Shown here: positions 6,348 through 9,733 of the stretch, in pieces
How positions within the stretch are numbered: position 1 is the stretch's first letter
Layout of the letters: the number at the start of each line of letters is the position of its first letter
Assembly (NCBI GenBank): GCA_023393475.1
Contig: JAEWLC010000076.1
Coordinates: forward strand, 1 to 9,733
DNA length: 9,733 nt
From: Pseudomonadota bacterium
GTDB lineage: Bacteria; Pseudomonadota; Alphaproteobacteria; Rhizobiales; Devosiaceae
Direction: 5' to 3'
Program-made: the position numbers and the translations under genes
The notes under the pieces: generated by a model
What the model was told of the DNA's origin: nothing
The model's input: only the letters and a program-made list of their open reading frames with translations
The model's database searches: none

Positions 6348-7343
6348 ATGGAATACCGTCGCTTGGGCAAATCTGGCCTCAAGGTCAGCGAGTTTTCGTT
6401 TGGCGCATGGGTGACCTTCGGCAAGCAGGTCGGCGAGGACGCCGCCGCTTCGCTCATGGGTCACGCCTACGACAACGGCGTCAATTTCTTCGACAACGCC
6501 GAAGGCTACGAGCGCGGCAATGCCGAGATCGTCATGGGCGAGGCGCTGAAGGCGCTGAACTGGAGCCGTGACACCTATGCCGTGTCGTCGAAAGTGTTCT
6601 GGGGTGGCGACAAACCGACCCAGAAGGGCCTTTCGGCCAAGCATGTCACCGACGCCGCCCACGCTGCGCTGAAGCGCCTGCAGGTCGAGTATCTCGATCT
6701 CTATTTCTGCCACCGTCCGGATCTCGACACGCCGATCGAGGAAACCGTGCGCGCCATGCACCACCTGATCCAGCAGGGCAAGGTGCTCTACTGGGGCACC
6801 TCGGAATGGACCGCGCAGCAGTTGACCGAAGCCTATGCCGTCGCCCGGCAGGAGCACCTGACGCCGCCGACCATGGAGCAGCCCGAATACAACCTGTTCC
6901 GTCGCGAGAAGGTCGAGCTCGAGTTCCTGCCGCTCTACAGCCTGTTCGGGCTCGGCACGACCATCTGGTCGCCGCTCGCCTCGGGCATCCTGACCGGCAA
7001 GTACAATGACGGCGTACCCGCCGACAGCCGCATGAACCTTCCCGGCTACGAGTGGTTGAAGGCCCGGCTCGAGAGCGACAAGGGCAAGGACGAGCTGGCC
7101 AAGGTGAAGAAGCTGGCAAAGCTCGCGGGCGATGTCGGCCTGCCGATCCACCACCTGGCGCTGCTCTGGTGCAATGCCAACCCGAACGTGTCGACCGTGA
7201 TCCTCGGCGCGTCCAAGCTCAGCCAGCTCAAGGACAACCTTGCCGCGCTGGAGCACAAGTCGAAGATCACCCCCGAAGTGCTGGCCGAGATCGAAAAGAT
7301 CGTCGGCAACAAGCCGCCGGCGCCGCAACGCTTCGCCGCCTGA
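6348..7343 (+). CDS. Aldo/keto reductase, Kv-beta-like (AKR6-type)
   Basis: This 331-residue cytosolic NADPH-dependent oxidoreductase has the AKR (beta/alpha)8 barrel fold. The catalytic tetrad is visible: D49, Y54, K82 and H122. Segments GAWVTFGKQ (19-27), FWGG (84-87), LKRLQVEYLDLYF (108-120), CHRPDLDTP (121-129), LYWGTSEW (147-154) and SPLASGILTGKY (208-219) resemble the voltage-gated K+ channel beta-subunit group and its bacterial relatives. The cofactor site continues in GASKLSQLKDN (287-297). Bacterial members reduce aldehydes and ketones such as methylglyoxal, but the substrate here is unknown. Length is normal for the group. The ATG gives the expected MEYRRLGKSGLKVS opening, although the ribosome binding site is weak. 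It is divergent from the PanE-family gene and lies 73 bp before the MerR-fusion gene, with no intervening T-tract terminator, so the two may be co-transcribed. Confidence 0.95.
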   Translation: MEYRRLGKSGLKVSEFSFGAWVTFGKQVGEDAAASLMGHAYDNGVNFFDNAEGYERGNAEIVMGEALKALNWSRDTYAVSSKVFWGGDKPTQKGLSAKHVTDAAHAALKRLQVEYLDLYFCHRPDLDTPIEETVRAMHHLIQQGKVLYWGTSEWTAQQLTEAYAVARQEHLTPPTMEQPEYNLFRREKVELEFLPLYSLFGLGTTIWSPLASGILTGKYNDGVPADSRMNLPGYEWLKARLESDKGKDELAKVKKLAKLAGDVGLPIHHLALLWCNANPNVSTVILGASKLSQLKDNLAALEHKSKITPEVLAEIEKIVGNKPPAPQRFAA

Positions 7344-7368
7344 TGCGGAATCACTGTTGACCTGGCCC

Positions 7369-7400
7369 CTGGGTCCGCCCCGATTGAAGGGCGGTCCCAG
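7369..7400 (+). repeat. 32-bp inverted repeat before the MerR-fusion gene
   Basis: Two 12-bp arms, CTGGGTCCGCCC (7369-7380) and GGGCGGTCCCAG (7389-7400), pair with one T-T mismatch around an 8-base loop CGATTGAA. A TTGACC (7357-7362) just upstream could be a -35, and a weak GATTGA lies 19 bp later, a spacing typical of MerR-controlled promoters. No T-tract follows. It may be an operator for the MerR-type product or an mRNA hairpin just before its ribosome binding site (GCGAGGT, about 7405-7411). Confidence 0.55.
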
Positions 7401-7416
7401 ACCAGCGAGGTGATTC

Positions 7417-8409
7417 GTGAGCTCAAGCGCACAATTCGTCACTGCCACCGAGGCCGCCACGCGCCTCGGTGTTTCCGCCAAGGCCCTGCGCCTCTACGAG
7501 CAGCGCGGCCTGATCCAGCCGGTCCGCACCGCCGCCGGTTGGCGCACCTACGGGCCCGCCGAGATGGCCCGTGCCCGCGAGATCGTGGCGTTCCGGAAGC
7601 TCGGGCTCAGCCTCGCCCAGGTGGCGCGCGTCCTCGACGGGGATCCGGCCGCGCTAGCCGCCGCACTTGCCGCGCACCAGGGGGCGCTGGAGCGCGACAT
7701 CCACGCGATCTCCTCTTCACTCGCGCGCGTGCGCGAGATGCGGGCCGAACTCGCCGCCGGCCGCACGCCGGATTTGAGTGAGGTCACCCGGCTGATCGGC
7801 GCCCCGCCCGCCATTGCCTTCGGCCTGCCCTGGCCCTGGGGCGGCGAGCGCTTCGAACTCGCGGCGCTCGAGGCCGTGACCTATCTCACCGGCCCGCTCG
7901 GCAGCGGCAAGACGAGACTGGCGCAGAAGCTGGCCGAGGTCCTGCCCGGCGCCCGGTTCCTCGATCTCGAACGGCAGGCGGACCCCGATGCCGAGCCGAA
8001 CATCCGCGCAGACCTCGACTGGCTGGTCGGCGAAGGCGCCACTGAAAGCGAGGCCCTGAAGGCGTTGCTCGCTGGAATTGCTGAGGGGCCCGGTGGCCCG
8101 GTCGTCGTCGACCTGATCGAGCAGGGGCTCGATACTGCCACGCAGGAAGCACTGGCCGCCTGGCTGAAGCGGCGCGGCGCGGCCGACCGTCCGCTGATCG
8201 CCATGACCCGCTCCACGGCTATACTCGATCTCGATGCGTTGAATGGCGAGACGATCGTCTACTGCCCCGCCAACCACGCGCCACCGCTGGTCGTCCGCGG
8301 CTATTCCGGTGCCCCCGGGCTGGAGCTGGTAGCGAGTTGTCTCGCGTCCCCGGACGTGCGGGCTCGTACAGAGGGCACAGTCGCCTGGCGGCCGCCTGCG
8401 GTCGCCTGA
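7417..8409 (+). CDS. MerR-type regulator fused to a degenerate P-loop NTPase domain
   Basis: The 330-residue product is far longer than a typical MerR protein. Residues about 7-75 form a MerR winged helix (TATEAATRLGVSAKALRLYE, then GLIQPVRTAAGWRTYG and FRKLGLSLAQVARVL). A helical linker at about 77-115 probably dimerises. From about 150 a P-loop domain begins, with Walker A GPLGSGKT (159-166) and a Walker B-like VVVDLIEQGLD (229-239). The latter matches the register of the ABC DEPTSALD block, but the catalytic Glu is Leu (L233). The H-loop position in IAMTRS is Arg (R265), and no LSGGQ signature is seen. The protein may bind a nucleotide as signal rather than hydrolyse it rapidly. No metal-binding Cys pattern of metal-sensing MerRs is present. 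The GTG start has GAGG 6 nt upstream. The gene follows the aldo/keto reductase and converges on the reductase gene at 8416. Confidence 0.88.
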   Translation: MSSSAQFVTATEAATRLGVSAKALRLYEQRGLIQPVRTAAGWRTYGPAEMARAREIVAFRKLGLSLAQVARVLDGDPAALAAALAAHQGALERDIHAISSSLARVREMRAELAAGRTPDLSEVTRLIGAPPAIAFGLPWPWGGERFELAALEAVTYLTGPLGSGKTRLAQKLAEVLPGARFLDLERQADPDAEPNIRADLDWLVGEGATESEALKALLAGIAEGPGGPVVVDLIEQGLDTATQEALAAWLKRRGAADRPLIAMTRSTAILDLDALNGETIVYCPANHAPPLVVRGYSGAPGLELVASCLASPDVRARTEGTVAWRPPAVA

Positions 8410-8415
8410 GTTCTC

Positions 8416-9090
8416 TTACTTCTCCCAGGTGAGGGCTTCGGTGCTGGCGCCGAGGCCTTCGAGCGTGTCGCGCAACTCCTTCACCATCGGGTCGGGGCCG
8501 CAGAGATAGAAGTTCTGCGAGATGTCGCGGATGTGCTTCTTGATGAAGGCCTCGTTGATCCGTTCGTGCAACAGGCCGGGGGCGGCCGGATCGTTTGTCA
8601 CCGTCCAGGTGACGCTGAGGCCGTCGGCCGCCATCGCCTCGAACTCATCGCGAAGGATGATGTCGTCGGCCTTGCGGTTGGAGACGACAAGGCTGTGGCC
8701 GGCGAGCTTCCCGTCGGCCTGCAGCTGGCGGAGGATGGCGATGAACGGCGTCACCCCCGCTCCACCCGCGATGAACACGCCCGGACCGCGATAGGTGATC
8801 GTCCCCCAGGGATCACGCAGGATCAGCCTGTCGCCCGGGGAGAGTTCCCACAGCGCCTTGGTCACCCCGTCATGGTCGAAATAGGACTTGATGGTGAACT
8901 CGAGCTGGTCCCAGTCGTTGAGCGCCGTGAAGGTGAAGGGGTTCTTCTTTTCCCGGTATCCGTCGCGGTCGATCGACAACTCGGTCGCCTGTCCGGGCTC
9001 GAAACGATAGCCTTTTGGCTTCTCCAGCACGTAGCGGCGCACGTTGTGCGTCACTTTCTCGATTTTTTCGACCTTAACGCTCTGCTGCAC
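8416..9090 (-). CDS. Ferredoxin/flavodoxin-NAD(P)H reductase family protein
   Basis: The protein moves electrons between NAD(P)H and an unknown partner through FAD. At 224 residues it has an FAD-binding barrel with KKNPFTFT (48-55, in place of the common RxYS motif) and a nucleotide-binding domain with GGAGVTPFI (109-117) and a terminal LCGPDPMV motif (196-203). It lacks a 2Fe-2S domain, so it is a stand-alone reductase, not an oxygenase-type fusion. Two tandem GTG codons (9093 and 9090) can start it. The second is chosen because GGAGG lies 6 nt before it but only 3 nt before the first. The preceding AGGAGGTGA is fully complementary to the usual 16S rRNA tail, suggesting strong translation. 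The stop lies 6 bp from the stop of the convergent MerR-fusion gene. The substrate and partner are not known. Confidence 0.92.
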   Translation of the reverse strand: MQQSVKVEKIEKVTHNVRRYVLEKPKGYRFEPGQATELSIDRDGYREKKNPFTFTALNDWDQLEFTIKSYFDHDGVTKALWELSPGDRLILRDPWGTITYRGPGVFIAGGAGVTPFIAILRQLQADGKLAGHSLVVSNRKADDIILRDEFEAMAADGLSVTWTVTNDPAAPGLLHERINEAFIKKHIRDISQNFYLCGPDPMVKELRDTLEGLGASTEALTWEK

Positions 9091-9093
9091 CAC

Positions 9094-9102
9094 TCACCTC
9101 CT
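9094..9102 (-). promoter_or_regulatory. Full-length Shine-Dalgarno of the reductase gene
   Basis: On the minus strand AGGAGGTGA runs directly into GTGGTG. The nine bases match the full anti-Shine-Dalgarno, and the spacing decides for the second GTG. Confidence 0.75.
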
Positions 9103-9373
9103 CTGCTGTCGCAAAGACGCCCGAAACCGGCTTTCGGTTGCACACGCGACCCGGCCAAAACCGGCGAAAACCCCAGCTTCCGCCTTCAGTTTCCTTTTGG
9201 CAACCAACCCCCCTTTGGGAGCGTGGGTATCTTCAGTGACAGTGGCGTTCATCGCCGTAAGCCTCTGCATTAACTGAGGAATTTCAACCCCCTCCGATGC
9301 AGATTCTTGGGCTTGCGACCCTTCCGGCAAAGTCCGATCTCCCAGTCGTCCAGAAAACGAAAGGGACACGAAA
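9103..9373. other. Divergent intergenic region
   Basis: The stretch between the reductase gene (minus) and the small exported protein gene (plus) holds no gene I can support. A hairpin CCGAAA-CCGGC-TTTCGG lies at 9121-9137, about 30 bp upstream of the reductase start. Runs of C and A make the region less coding-like than its neighbours. No convincing -35/-10 pair was found for either direction. A Shine-Dalgarno AAAGGGA lies 7 nt before the ATG at 9374. Confidence 0.6.
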
Positions 9374-9715
9374 ATGAAGACTTCTGCTCTCGGGCTTGCA
9401 GCCCTCCTCGTCGCCGGCGGCCTGTCGGTTCCGGCTTTCGCTGAGTCGAGCTTCGACGATACGTACTATCTGACCCAGCTGCAGCAGCGCGGCGTCAACG
9501 CCACTGCCGTGTACCAGGGCGCCAACGAGACGCTCCGCGCCGACGTCCAGCTGGCTGACGGTTCCACGCAGTTCCAGTACTTCTACCAGGACACTCTCGC
9601 CCCGGTGAAGGCTCCCCAGGGCAACACCCGCGTGCTGAGCAAGCTCGACACCGGCGTCAATGTAGCCCCGGCCGTCACCGACTCGCTGGTCTACAGCGGC
9701 GACAACGACGAATAA
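9374..9715 (+). CDS. Small exported protein of unknown function
   Basis: This 113-residue protein starts with a clear Sec signal peptide: MKTS, a hydrophobic core from about 5 to 19, and a predicted cleavage after VPAFA (residue 23). The mature part of about 90 residues has no cysteine and no further membrane segment. It contains DDTYYLTQLQQRGVNATAVY (28-47), then RADVQLADGSTQFQYFYQDTL (55-75), a pattern of alternating strands that vaguely recalls PepSY-like small domains; the C-terminus is acidic. A periplasmic or secreted location is expected. The start is well supported by AAAGGGA 7 nt upstream. I do not recognise the family and see no link to neighbours. The gene is divergent from the reductase and ends just before the window edge. 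Confidence 0.85.
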   Translation: MKTSALGLAALLVAGGLSVPAFAESSFDDTYYLTQLQQRGVNATAVYQGANETLRADVQLADGSTQFQYFYQDTLAPVKAPQGNTRVLSKLDTGVNVAPAVTDSLVYSGDNDE

Positions 9716-9733
9716 CGTGGATACCCCCCGGAT

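Noticed and set aside
6252..7481. Minus-strand open frame of 409 codons over the aldo/keto reductase
   Set aside because: The plus strand carries a complete AKR with all catalytic residues, so this frame is a shadow.
9094..9369. Minus-strand open frame of 91 codons whose TGA abuts the reductase GTG
   Set aside because: Its composition is not protein-like, it has no recognisable family and spans the divergent regulatory region. The stop-start contact is more simply the Shine-Dalgarno AGGAGGTGA providing a TGA.

Overview
The window comes from a GC-rich alphaproteobacterium. The protein sequences (RimP, NusA, the YlxR-L7Ae fusion and the IF2 N-terminus) look most like Hyphomicrobiales, possibly Devosia or a relative; that genus-level guess is from memory of family sequences, not a search. 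No mobile element, CRISPR array, tRNA or rRNA was seen.

Positions 1-5073 (minus strand, transcribed right to left) hold the conserved transcription/translation operon rimP - nusA - ylxR/L7Ae - infB. infB runs off the left edge, so only its first 644 codons are present. rimP and nusA abut (TGA then ATG), nusA and ylxR are 21 bp apart, and a 121-bp gap precedes infB. Upstream of rimP, just after the stop of the next gene, are a candidate promoter and a clear intrinsic terminator hairpin with a T-rich tract. The hairpin either ends the upstream transcript or works as an attenuator for the operon. It also shows that the longest rimP reading frame starts too far upstream.

Positions 5076-7343 hold a divergent pair: a ketopantoate-reductase (PanE/ApbA) family enzyme on minus and a Kv-beta-like aldo/keto reductase on plus. 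The 285-bp region between them has candidate promoters in both directions, a long hairpin and small palindromes.

Positions 7417-8409 (plus) encode the most unusual protein here: a MerR-type DNA-binding domain fused to a P-loop NTPase-like domain with an intact Walker A motif but degenerate ABC-type catalytic motifs. A 32-bp inverted repeat lies just before it. It converges, with a 6-bp gap, on a minus-strand ferredoxin/flavodoxin-NAD(P)H reductase (8416-9090). The right end carries a small exported protein of unknown function (9374-9715).

The left half is core information processing. In the right half three nicotinamide-dependent oxidoreductases surround an apparent nucleotide-binding MerR regulator. 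A redox or energy-sensing link between them is only an inference.
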